Source: Russula earlei (lineage: Eukaryota; Basidiomycota; Agaricomycetes; Russulales; Russulaceae). From it: a stretch of DNA of 64,000 nucleotides. This document shows positions 10,700-21,397 of this stretch, one piece after another. The first letter of the stretch is position 1. Every line of letters starts with the position of its first letter. Position numbers and translations under genes: made by a program. Location: assembly GCA_025769875.1 (NCBI GenBank), contig JAGFNK010000222.1, positions 16,315 through 80,314 of the forward strand, read 5' to 3'. The notes beneath the pieces were generated by a model, which was not told the DNA's origin, made no database searches, and was given only the letters and a program-made list of their open reading frames with translations.

Positions 10700-12698
10700 A
10701 AAGTAAGAACCACCCTTGTAATGCTTCAATAAAGATTGAATAAAAGTTTCTTCTCTTAACTAAAGTGCCACAAGAATGCACCTTAGAAGAAGACAAAGAA
10801 GAAGATGCCATCACCAGACACGTCTTAAGCCTAAATCATTATTGAACCTAGACCTCCACTGCATTTCCTGTTAACATCTTAACAAACCTACACAACATAC
10901 CAGAAATTGAACCACCCCACGAAGACTTTCCCCACCTTGTTGTCAAAGAGTTCCTTTGAGTCTTGCCTTTTGGACAACTCTTAAGCCACAACAAACATGC
11001 TCTATACCTTGAAACCCTTAGTCGACTTCTACCACCAGCATGACAACAATTATTATATTGGCACCTTGCTCAAGCAAAGAACCTCCAAGGACAACCAGTT
11101 GACTACCGATCCCTATGCACCAGTGAATTAAACCTCTGGACCAGAGTAATTCAACCACACCACCACATCATTGTCCACTCCTTGAGAACAGGATATTGCC
11201 TATTCTATTTAGTGTGGACTTATATCAGCTACTATCGTCTCACAGTCCAGTTCTACCATCTACGCCTTAACAGAATACAAAGAGGGGACTGACCTTATGT
11301 TCAACTCACAATTGTACCAGGGATACACAACACCTTTGATTGGGAAACTAACTCCTGGTTATATGACACAGATTACAACCAACCTTGGGCAATTACCAGC
11401 CCAGACACCTCATATACTGGTCCCCCTACATATTATTCGATCCCAGCAGTCCTAGAAGCCTCAAGTCTTGTCCCTCAACCCCTCACACCAATCCAAACCA
11501 CTGTCCCAACCAGTCAAAAACATTGGTCTGCCAGTACAGAAGGTATGGAGACAGATCCATGGATTACCAGGTGTAACTGCAAAGCAGAGTATTGCACATG
11601 CGAATATCGACCAGACACACCTCCCACTCCTAACAGAATTACCTTGTGGACACCAGGCAACTATCACCTCCCACTTCAGTAACTCTGGCTCCTCAACACA
11701 GAAGATGCATCATCTCAACGAGCTCCCTCTAGTCCCCAATGCGAGAGGTTTTCTTGTTGAAAGACCATTGCCTCCTACTCCCCCTGACGCCTACACACCC
11801 TTGTTTACCAGTTGCATTCCTACACCTGTCATACCGCCCCAACCCTTTGCATCACCTTTTGTTGAATTGCCTGACAGCATTGACATTAGAAATACTGAAT
11901 TACATTCCTACTTACCAGAACAATCTTTCTTAGCCCTGAATCTACCTACGAGATCAAAGAGAGAACTACTTGAATTCAAGAACTATTGTATGCAGGCTTG
12001 GCATTTAAGAACAACACATTTTGTGGTGTACCAACATCCCACCAGAGACATAAACGACTTTGCTATCTCACCAGCAGAACTCGAAGGATACTTGTGGAAA
12101 CCCTGAGTAGTCTTAACCCAAAGTAGCATCAATGAAGAATACTCCCAAATCCACTTAAGAAAACACCAAGGAAGACCTGACACCATTCGACTGAAACCAG
12201 CTTACACCATTGCATATCCCTGGAACAATGGCCATTGGACTATAACCATCATCTAGATCTATGAGCACAAGGAGAGACATCACCAACAAAGAAGAAAATC
12301 TAATCCCACTCCTATTTGAATACCTCAGTTACGACACCCAAGATCACTGTTACCAAGGAAGATTTGCAGGTACATCTATTATCAATCATGGGAATCTCTC
12401 AGATACTTGGTTATACAAAGACAATAATGACAAAGTTACCACTGCATAACTTAAAGCAGCAGCCCCAGGAGCAGAGAACGTTCAAGACTTCAATCCCTAT
12501 AACTATACAGGTCTCTTCCTAGACAAACCAGTCAAGTGGAGCCAATCTAGAAAACACTGGGTTTACTATAACAACCCAGAAGTTGATTTTACGGCCAGAG
12601 CAACTCAAGAAGTTACTGCTATCTTAGGAACTGCACCAAGTACTCGAAGCACTACTCCAGGACCCTCCACCTGGCACAATACTCAACAACCTACCCCT
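10700..12698 (+). pseudogene. Second accessory coding tract of gypsy B, decayed
   Basis: No single frame spans this interval, but protein-like stretches continue across frames: DFYHQHDNNYYIGTL near 11020, TEYKEGTDLMFNSQLY near 11270, a 212-codon frame at 11468-12106 ending in FAISPAELEGYLWKP, and a Ser/Thr/Pro-rich end leading into gag (STTPGPSTWHNTQQPTP near 12650). Multiple stops separate them. It joins directly to the gag sequence at 15242 once solo LTR B2 is removed. Function unknown. Confidence 0.4.
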
Positions 12699-13127
12699 TG
12701 TTACAAACCAAGGCCAGGTCCTGGCCATATATTGTCCTATTTCACTCAAGAGAGACCTCTGAAGCGAGCCACACCAGGGCGCACAGAGTTTGTGGGGCTG
12801 GACGGCAATCCGAGACAGTTGTCTTGACCCAAGAGCAAGCAGGAAAAGAGGGGGAGGGGAGAGGAGAAGGAGAGGAGAGGAGAGCAAGATCACTCATGCG
12901 CGGAAGTTTCTGACTGAAGGTAAGGGGAACTCAAGAAGACTGTATTCCTCTTCCTCTTCTCCTACTACAGAGTAGCTAGGTGTTTTATATACAGGAGAGA
13001 AGTACTAAGGATGAAAGGCATGAAAGGGAGATAGGCATGAAAGAGAATTGAGACTAGTTGAGATGGTCGAGGCCATGGTGAAAGGCCTGAGACGCTGAAC
13101 GCATCGCGTGTGCCGAGGCGTGGTGTG

Positions 13128-13820
13128 TGTTACGGCATTGTGGCCATAAGAGCGTTAGCTCAGGGTTCAATGGGGCCAAGTCCCTGTGACTTGGTTCAAG
13201 GGTTCAATGGGGGCTGGCTCAAAGAGACCAGATCAGAGGTTTAGCGTCTCAAGGCTGAGTCAGACAATGACTCAGTCTGCCAACAGAGTCGATCTCCTGG
13301 TTTCACAGAAGAGGAGGACGGTGAGAGAGAGGCAGAGGAGGAAGAGGAACACAAGGGTTCCCTGGTGGCTCAAGTCAAGCAAGGTGTAAGCCAGCACAAC
13401 ACAAGTTGTGATTTGAGAGACAATTTACAGTGTAAAGGGATGCGACAGGAAATGGGACAAAGCTAAGCTTGGGGCATTCCCCAGCTTCTACAGGCGCTTA
13501 AATACTGTATGTAGTGAGGCTGTACAGTACTATAAGCAGAACAATAGATAAAGGTAGATCAATAGCAAAAGTAACTCAACAATAGGTGAAACACAATAAG
13601 TGAAACACAATAGATGAGACACAATAGGTGAAACACAATAGATGAGACACAATAGGTGAAACACAATAAGTGAAACACAATAGATGAAACATGGTAGGTG
13701 GAACACAATAGGGGATCACCATCAAGGGATGAAACCATAACCATGGAGACAAGGATAACAAAAGGAGAACAATAAGGAGAAGGATTATGGACGAACCGAA
13801 GAAAGGGGTGAACTACAACA
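13128..13820 (+). mobile_element. Solo LTR, family E (copy E2), 693 bp
   Basis: Bounded by TGTTACGGCATTG and GAACTACAACA with GTGTG on both sides (13123-13127 and 13821-13825). It is longer than E1 partly because of a short-period array of GTGAAACACAATA-like units around 13580-13710. It is the innermost member of this nest. Confidence 0.85.
13580..13715. repeat. Tandem array of about 14-bp units inside LTR E2
   Basis: Near-identical units of the form ACACAATAGRTGA recur about nine times head to tail. LTR E1 has only two or three equivalents at the same place (about 1060-1110), so the array expanded after the copies separated. Confidence 0.7.
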
Positions 13821-14243
13821 GTGTGTGCACGTGGTCGGTGGCAAGGACTGGGCAATGCAATGCAAGGAAGGAGGCAAGGTGTGGGAGGAGGCCGAGCATC
13901 ACAGGTCGCGCGCGGTCGGAACGTGGTTCCGAGGCCAGTGATATGGCTCACCTTACACCTCTCTCACTTTGCATTGCCAACTCCCTTCTGTTTCATGGGC
14001 TACCCCTCCTGCAGTGCAAGATATCGCTATTGCAAAGGCACTATAACACAACCAGGCACCCATTTCCTAATTGGGTAATCATCATGTGGCAGCCACATGG
14101 CCACCCAGCCACCAAGAACCCGAAACAGTGGCACAAACTCCTAGAAACTGCTGTATAAATCATCTGACATCATCAAGGCTCCAATGACATCATGGCTGAC
14201 TGAGTGACTCCACAGTGACCTCATAGGCTCACTAAGTGCTCCA

Positions 14244-14745
14244 TGTTGAGATTACCACTGCTTTGGGCAGTCTGATGTAATCACAGCCCAGTCGCGTTAA
14301 CACGTCGGCTCCCACGGACTGGGCGCTCTCGGCTCACGCGCGTCTCACATGCGTCGCTCACGCATCGGATCAGCCCGGACCGGCTCAGCTCAGATGCTAC
14401 AGCCTGCGTATGTTACAATGATAAGTTAATTGATGACAATCGGTAGCTACTAACAACTGATCCTTTATGATACAAGTTGGTAGTTATGATTACTTTGCTT
14501 AGAGACGCTTTCGCGTATTTAAGAGGCACTCAATTAGCTAGATCGCTTCAGTCTTGTCTTACACAATACTGAAGTGAGTACTTACTGTTTCCTATCTTAT
14601 CTATCGCATCTAATCACGCGTTGTAGATATCTTTTGATAGGTATTACTGATTTACAGTCTTGTCTTACACAATACTGAAATATCTTTTGATAGATCTTAA
14701 GGATCTTATCGTTGTTATCATAACCTGCGCCCATCTGCTTCAACA
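14244..14745 (+). mobile_element. Solo LTR, family D (copy D2), 502 bp
   Basis: Starts TGTTGAGATTACC, ends CTGCTTCAACA, and is flanked by CTCCA (14239-14243 and 14746-14750). It is uninterrupted and serves as the reference for D1. It sits inside B2. Confidence 0.9.
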
Positions 14746-15241
14746 CTCCACAGTGACATCATAATGATGTCATCGCCCCCGCAATGATCAGTAATGTGCT
14801 CAGTAAGCCTGAAACTTGACACAAGCAAGTTTATGCCTCTGTAGTCCTATTGGATGGTACCAAAGGGTCTAGAATAGTTCCTGTCCATTGTAATCGACCC
14901 TGTACACTGTATATAAGCCCCAATGTAGCATGGCAGTTGTCAGACTGTCCATTTGTGATACTCTCATTTCCTGGGTACTCCCCCATGACTGCTCAGTTTA
15001 AAGACTCCTCTCATCTTCAAGGTACTCTTCAACAACTGCCTTGTTTAAAGCCTCCTCGCTACACTGGCCTCTAGTCTTCACCTCTGTCTCTTGCAACACC
15101 TACCAGTCCCCATCTGGTACCTCCTTGTCGTTTGGCTCGTCCTCCTGTTCAACGCCGCTTATGCCGCGTATCATCTGTTCCAACCCTTGCCCACCTGCTC
15201 CTGAGTCCTTAGTGATCAGCAGTACGTGTCTTGACACCCCT

Positions 15242-15700
15242 CACACAGCTAGCAATGTACCACAAACAATCCCTCAAGCACTCACTCCAACTAGAATCCA
15301 GTTACAAGGCTCAGCCCCACCTATTGTTACAACCACAACAACTCAGAACCCCACCATGTCAGGCAATCCACACCTTGTTGGAACTGCACCAGAACCCTTT
15401 GATGGAAAGGCTGATAATGCAGAGGCCTTTTGGGAAGCCTTAGCCAATTATTACTATATCAATGGCAACTCCTTTACAGACAAAAGCAAGAAAGTTGCCG
15501 CTGCACTTACCCACTTTAAAGTAGGAACACCTGCCAGAGCATGGGCTAGAGAACAAACCACTAAAGCTATGGCTAGTACAGTAGCTGACTATGGATCATG
15601 GGACGACTTCAAGAAAGCCTTTGCCAATCATTTCATCCCTGCAGAAGCAGAATTGGCCTCTGCTAGCACCATGCACACCTTTTATCAAGGGAAACTACCA
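15242..15700 (+). pseudogene. gag fragment of gypsy B
   Basis: After a Thr/Gln-rich lead the frame reads MSGNPHLVGTAPEPFDGKA and DNAEAFWEALANYYY, then YGSWDDFKKAFANHFIP and a STMHTFYQGKL stretch, a typical Ty3/gypsy capsid pattern (target-substrate lead, then the F..F F.. AE.A....L..L region). It stops abruptly at module X1; the capsid end, zinc knuckle and protease are absent. If X1 and one CCA are skipped, the frame continues into the sequence just upstream of RT, so the missing part may have been deleted before X1 arrived. Confidence 0.7.
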
Positions 15701-18597
15701 TTTATTGCCATTTTCAGCACACTTGGCAGAGCTTGAATTCCACCCAAATCAGCACAGAAACCCCCTCAAACATTCAGGATGAATATCTCCCTCAAAACAG
15801 CTTCAATTCATATGAATCTTATTGTCCCTGAATCGCCTGAATGAGGGCTAGGCAGCCCCACTGTTTTCATGAGATTTGAGTGAGAATTGGTGGAGCTGGA
15901 CTCAAGCCACCTCCACATGTGTATTAGATGAATTACAACTCAAAATCATGGTCTATATCTATTATTTTTCCCTCATGTTGTACCCATGGGCTTCTTGAGG
16001 CAGCCCCATAGTGTTTTTGACTCAAGTGTTGTGGTGTGCAACGTTGTTTCCAGTGCGATTGGAGTCATGGCCAGCCACTCATCACCCCTCTCACCTCTCG
16101 ATTCTGACCATCCTTCTTGTTTTTCACAGACAGAGAGGAGTGGGTTGCAAAGAGGGGTCCTATTCTGAACTCTTTCTACTACAGAGTAGCTAGGGTGTTT
16201 TTATATACAGGAGTTGTCTCCATTGCAGGTGGTGGCAGCAGGCGTGGATGAGGAGCGAAGGTGTAGGCGGTGAGCATGAGTTCGTAGATAGAGATGTAGG
16301 TGGCGAGGACTCGAGAAAGAGGATGCGTGGGGCTGGCTTGCGTGGGGGTGGGATCTGTCGTCTTGCAGCGGCAGTGGCGGGGTCGTCTCCACTGCAGGTG
16401 TCGGCAGCAGACGTGGGCGAGAGTGTGTGAATGGATGGGGAGGCAATGTGGGAGGCGGCATGCGGTGTGCTGTTGGCATTGGCAACTGCTTCTCCTGCGG
16501 CGGCAGCAGCATGGTGGCAGCTTCTGCTCCTGTTGTGGCATGTTCGTGGCTAAGTTCATGGCCAAGGCCTTCTTGGTCTTCTGGGGTGGTGCTGGTGGTG
16601 AGGGGTTGCGACGGTGTGGTGGTGCTGGTGTCACACAAAACTACTAAAGCGGCGGCTGAGACTGAGAAGACTGAGGCTGAGACTGAGAAGGTGGCAGCGG
16701 ACTGAGCTGGTGCGATGGTGGAGGTGGACAGGGCAGAGGTGATGACTGAGGGCAATGCAGGGGCAATGGCGGCTGTGGCTGACAAGGGCATGGCAGCGGT
16801 GGCTTGTGAGACGGTGGTGGAGGCGGCGGCGTGTGGTGCTAAGACATTGGTGGCTGAGGCTGAGGCTATGGCGGCGGCTGACGAGACTAAGGCAGCTGGC
16901 AAGGCTAAGAGCGCGGTGGCGGCGGTTGACTGATCTGAAGCTGGGGCGATGGAGATGGCTGGCAAAACTAGGGGTGCAGTGGCAGCAGCTGAGACTGAGA
17001 AGGCTGAGGCTGAGGGCAGGGTGGAGATGGTGGCGGCTGGTGATGCTGGTGCTATGACGGACTGGGCTGAACTGACGAGAATGGGCAAGGCTAAGACGGA
17101 GACTGATGCGAAGTCGGCAGCTGGCACGACTGAGGCTACTGTGGCGACAGGACAAGGCGACAGACAAGACTGAGGGTGACAAGATGACTGAGGGCGCAGG
17201 AGTGGATGAGACAAAGGTGGGGGTGGCAGACGAGGCTGCAAGGGCTGAAGTGGCGGGTGGTGCTAAAATGTCGGTGGGTGAGGTTGAGACGGTGGTTGTG
17301 CATGGAGCTGAGACAGTGGCCATAGCAGGCGACACTGAGGGCGTGGGAGCTGGTTGGGCAAAGATGGGGACAGTGGCGATAGGCGATGTCATGGCTGAGG
17401 CTACAGCGGCAGGGACAGATGAGGTGGCGACAATGGTGAATGCGGGTGATGCTGGGACGGCAAGGGAAGGTGGAGCCGAGGCGATGATGGCTGGCGAGTT
17501 GAGGATGGCAGTGGTGAACGAGGTGACGGGAATGGCGGATGAGGTGGGAACCTGCAGGGACGATGGGCAAGGCAGGTGAGGCGGAGGCAATGGTGCACAA
17601 TGTAGGGATGGAGGCTGGAGCGGGCATGGGTGCAGGGTATGTGTAGTTGTCTTCATCTTCGTCTGCAGAGCAGAGTTGGCGTTCCTGCTGAATGTCACAG
17701 GGACGCTGAGAGAATATCTTGACTAGTGTGTCAAATACTTCTTGGAAATCAACAAAGTGCCTCTGCTGTTCGTTCAGGCGCCAGGGGCCAAGACGTTGGG
17801 AGACCATCCGGCGGTCATCCAGGTGGAGTCCGAGCCAGAATGACTTGTCGCAATCTTTGTAGCACAGGCAGCACGCATGGACGAGGGGGACCGCAGATTG
17901 CCCTGAAACTTCGGTAGTATTCGTCTATGTCTTCCCGGTCACACATGTGGAGTCTTGACAAGGAGGTGATAAGGTCCTCCAGATCCCACTTGAGCTTGAG
18001 GTATTCTAACTGAGTCGGCATGCTGAAGGAGTGTGGCGCGTGGTGAAGACAGATGGCAGGTCGATGCAGGCAGTGTGACTGGCGCAGCTGTGACTGTGGG
18101 TGTGGAGGGCCAAATGCGAGTTGGAAGGGAGCAGTGCGACTGATGCGGCTGAGACAGCAGGTGTGGTGGGAATGAGGGCAAAGGATGGTCAGAATGGAGA
18201 GGTGAGAGGGGCAATGAATGGCTGGCCATCACTCTGATCACACTGAGAACAATGTTGCACACCACAACACTTGAGTCAAAAACACTATGGGGCTGCCTCA
18301 AGACAGCCCATGGGTACAACATGAGGGAAAAATAATAGATATAGACCATGATTTTGAGTTGTAATTCATCTAATACACATGTGGAGGTGGCTTGAGTCCA
18401 GCTCCACCAATTCTCACTCAAATCTCATGAAAACAATGGGGCTGCCTAGCCCTCATTCAGGCGATTCAGGGACAATAAAGTTCATATGAATTGAAGCTGT
18501 TTTGAGGGAGATATTCATCCCGCATGTTTGAGGGGGTTTCTGCTGCCGATTTGGGTGGAATTCAAGCTCTGCCAACTGCGCTGAAAATGGCAATAAA
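15701..18597 (-). mobile_element. Inverted-repeat module X1 (about 415-bp TIRs) with gag-like and Ala/Ser/Pro-rich coding
   Basis: The ends 15701-16115 and 18181-18597 are long imperfect inverted repeats starting TTTATTGCCATTTTCAGC. CCA is present on both sides (15698-15700 and 18598-18600). The interior, read on the minus strand, has a gag-like start, an Ala/Ser/Pro-rich tract, then a fragment of a C-type LTR near 16130-16220. Module X2 (50013-52686) has the same end motif and the same kind of ORF. No transposase is visible. It lies between gypsy B's gag and RT. Confidence 0.6.
16201..18021 (-). pseudogene. gag-like ORF with Ala/Ser/Pro-rich tail (module X1)
   Basis: The start at 18021 reads MPTQLEYLKLKWDLEDLI and continues DREDIDEYYRSFRAICGP, resembling a gypsy-type capsid segment. 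A frame change follows, then VDFQEVFDTLVKIFSQRP and an acidic ADEDEDNYTYPAP stretch. From about 17640 to 16480 the reading is a low-complexity Ala/Ser/Pro/Val tract with many S-A-x-x-A steps, open in more than one frame. It ends in a segment with EDQEGLGHELS that parallels QEVQEGLEPKLS in module X2. At least two frame shifts make it a pseudogene as written. Whether the tract is a true capsid extension or captured host sequence is unknown. Confidence 0.45.
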
Positions 18598-19755
18598 CCA
18601 GGAGCCCCATCCACATTGCCAGGAAAAATATACCCCCTAACCCAAAGCGAGCAAGAGGAACTACGCAAATTCATAAAAGAACATCTAACACAAAGGATAC
18701 ATCCAACCATCTAAATCCCCATACGTGGCACCCTTCTTCTTCATTAAAAAGAAAGATGGGAAACTTCGACCCATACAAGACTATCAAAAGTTAAACAAAT
18801 GGACTATAAGAAATCGATATCCTCTACCCCTCATCCCACAACTAATCAACCGTGTCAGAGGAAAAGAGCTATTTACCAAATTTGATATCCGCTGGGGCTA
18901 CAACAACGTATGGATTAAAGACGGCGATCAATGGAAAGCAGCTTTCCTCACCAACAATGGACTATTCGAACCCACCATCATGTTCTTTGGACTCACCAAT
19001 GCCCCGGCCACCTTTCAAACCATGATAAATGCAATCTTCGAAGAAGAACTTTGCAAGGGATGGCTCATGATATATATGGATGACATCCTCATTGCAACCG
19101 CCAAGGACGACCTGAAACATGAAGAATATGTACACAAAATACTAGACAAGTTACAAAAACATGATTTATATCTCAAACCAGAAAAATGTCAATTTGAGCA
19201 GAACACCATCAAATTTCTGGGAGTGATATTACAAGGTAACACCATCCAAATGGATCCCAAAAAAGTAACAAGCGTGCGACAATGGTTACCACCAAATAAC
19301 CCCACAGAGATACGTGCATTTCTTGGATTCATGGGCTTCTACCGATACTTCATACCTAACTACATCAAAAATCGCATGACCACTACTCAATCTCACAAAA
19401 AAGACAATACCATGGACCTGGCAAAGACCACAACAGGAGGCATTTGAAACACTCAAAACACTGATGTGCAAAAGCCCAGTTCTCACACAACCAAACTATA
19501 ACAAACCTTTCACATTAGAAACAGACGCGTTGGCATATGGCGTGGGAGCCATACTCTCACAAGAGGGAGAATCAAAATCAGATCAACAACATAAACCCAA
19601 ATGACACCCCATTGCCTTCTACTCCACAACATTCTCCCCAACAGAATGGAACTACAACATTTTTGAGAGAGAATTATTAGCAGTCATCAAAGCCCTTACA
19701 CACTGGCGCCCACACCTAGCCAGCACACAACACCCTATTGTTGTGAAATGCAACC
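18598..19755 (+). pseudogene. gypsy B reverse transcriptase and start of RNase H
   Basis: The reading starts LPGKIYPLTQSEQEELRKF, then after a frame shift near 18707 runs SPYVAPFFFIKKKDGKLRP, LFTKFDIRWGYNNVWIK, FGLTNAPATFQTMIN, the catalytic box YMDDILIAT, and FLGFMGFYRYFIP. These are the classical RT blocks in order, with the YxDD box intact. A shift at about 19390 leads to RNase H text: ETDALAYGVGAILSQEGES, then an in-frame TGA before FYSTTFSPTEWNYNIFEREL. The RNase H is interrupted by the SINE at about 19755. Confidence 0.8.
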
Positions 19756-19756
19756 A

Positions 19757-20045
19757 CAGATAGAGGGACCTCAGAGGAGGTGCTTAGTCATTGCCACCCT
19801 CTTGGGTCCAACTTGTGGGTTCAACACTATGTGACCCAACCTGGGGACCTCAGAGGAGGGGGTTGACATGCGCTCACATGATTCCCTATATCCTGGTGCA
19901 ATTAAGAAAATGGCCAGACTGGGGATTGAACCCAGGACTTCCCGGATATATACCAGGTGCTCTAACCACTGAGCTACCTAGCCTTGGGTACAGTGAAGTG
20001 GATTAATCTATATGACAGATTGTATATCCAACACCTATCACACTA
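19757..20045 (-). mobile_element. tRNA-derived SINE inserted in gypsy B RNase H
   Basis: On the minus strand an A-box-like TAGCTCAGTGGTTAGAGC (about 19981-19962) is followed by a B box GGGTTCAATCCCC (about 19933-19920), as in tRNA genes. Downstream is a unique tail of about 170 bp containing two CCTCCTCTGAGGTCCC segments, not a tRNA 3' half, so this is a SINE rather than a tRNA gene. The surrounding coding frame (VVVKCN .. NLTYWKN) resumes after it, with near-identical CAACCAC/CAATCAT at the junctions as a possible target duplication. Exact ends are uncertain. Confidence 0.65.
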
Positions 20046-21397
20046 CTCACCAATCATCCCAACCTTACCTATTGGAAGAACCCCCAAAAGGTAAACCGAC
20101 GAGTAGCACGATGGTTCACAGAGTTACAAGACTATTGGCTAGAAATCAAACATGTACCCGGAAAAACCCATTCAGCAGCTGACCTATTATCCAGACCTGC
20201 GACCAGAGACAAAGGACAGAATGATAACGAAAACATAACAATACTACCACCCAAACTGTTCATCAGTACCATCTTAGTAGGATCAACCAAAGGACATCTC
20301 AAACAGGCGCAAGCCCGACACCCAACCTTGCTTAAGAATTGGGCCCGGACATACAGCATTAAGAGAACCAATGGACTCTGGCAGCTAAACTGGTCAAGTG
20401 GTAGTACCACTGGAACTCTCAATTAAACAAAGACTATTACAAGAACTCCATGACGCCCCAACTGCGGGACACCCAGGACGCGATGAAACCATCAAACAAA
20501 CAGCATTACTATACTGGTGGCCCGGAATGGCCCAATGGGTCAAAGACTACGTGGCAGGATGTCCAACCTGTCAACAAAACAAAGTTCAAACACACTCACC
20601 CCTGAGTCCTGCTGTACCAAATCCCTACTAGTCAAGACTCACTACCATTTCAGTCAGGTCGCTATTGACCTTATCACCCAATTACCCAAAAGCAATGGAT
20701 ACAATGCCATCTTGACAATAGTTGATCATGGAGCATCTAGGGTGGCAATATTCCTCCCCTGTGCCACCTCAATAACCTGACCACAGATAACCCAAATGTA
20801 CATGGACCATATCTATTGATGGTTCGGGTTACCAGAAAAAGTAATAACCAACAGAGACCCATGCTTTACTTCACACTTCGGAAAGGCACTTGCAGCACGC
20901 CTCAGTATAAATCAGAACCTGTCTACTGCATTCCATCTGAGGACCGATGGTTCATCCAAACGAGCAAACCAATGGATCGAACAATACCTTTGTCTCATCA
21001 CTCACAATCAAACCAACTGGAGCACCTGGTTGGCCATCGCATCAGCCATTTACAACAACAGAACTAACAGCACTATCAAGATGTCACCATCGGAAGCATT
21101 ACTTGGTTATAGGATCCAGCTCCACCCACAACTCGAAGTCGCCACTAATAACGAATTCGCCAAGACACGTATGATAACCCTTCAAAATAAACAGGCCCAA
21201 GCAATCACCGCGATCAACCTCGTGGCACAGAACCACCCAGTGCCAGCTGACATACATCATGAGGGGCAGGAAGTGTGGCTAGAAGCCTCAAACTTATCTT
21301 TACCATACCTGACCCCCAAACTAGCCCCTAAAAGACACAGACCATTCAAGATCCTACAGAAGGTGTCTCCAGTGGCGTATCATTTACAACTACCAGC
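20046..21397 (+). pseudogene. gypsy B end of RNase H, and integrase
   Basis: Reading resumes with a RRVARWFTELQDYWLEIKHV stretch and GKTHSAADLLSRP (RNase H end). The integrase zinc domain follows at about 20430-20580: HDAPTAGHPG and the CPTCQQNK pair. The catalytic core begins VAIDLITQLP, but the second catalytic position reads ITNRDPCF where the family has an Asp before the Arg, so Asn replaces Asp. Stops near 20630, 20780 and 20820 break it. From 20900 to 21397 a continuous frame covers the core end and the GPY-like region up to AYHLQLPA. The remainder lies beyond the nested LTRs F2/F3. Confidence 0.75.

Larger units (their letters stand above)
12760..13957 (-). mobile_element. Solo LTR, family C reversed (copy C2), split by LTR E2
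   Basis: On the plus strand it reads TGAAGCGAGCC .. GCTCACCTTACA and is flanked by CCTC (12756-12759 and 13958-13961), the 4-bp duplication typical of this family. Without the E2 insertion it is 500 bp. The TATATACAGGAG box is at about 12985. Confidence 0.85.
12699..15236 (+). mobile_element. Solo LTR of gypsy B family (copy B2), carrying three nested LTRs
   Basis: Begins TGTTACAAACCAAGG, ends GTGTCTTGACA, and is flanked by CCCCT on both sides (12694-12698 and 15237-15241). Removing nested C2 and D2 with their duplications leaves about 829 bp, the length of B1. It therefore arose as an independent insertion into gypsy B's own coding region, followed by LTR-LTR recombination. The TATATAAGCCCCAATG box is conserved near 14915. 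Confidence 0.85.

Noticed and set aside
16201..17241. 346-residue protein on the minus strand as an independent host gene
   Set aside because: It is one of three mutually overlapping open frames in a GC-rich low-complexity tract inside module X1; stop-free frames are expected there by composition.
16715..17579. Plus-strand Ala/Gly/Glu-rich ORFs opposite the X1 coding tract
   Set aside because: They are the antisense of the Ala/Ser/Pro-rich reading and have no independent support.
19920..19985. Functional tRNA gene on the minus strand
   Set aside because: A and B boxes are present, but the surrounding sequence does not fold as a full cloverleaf with a proper acceptor stem and continues as a repeat tail, so it is treated as a SINE head.
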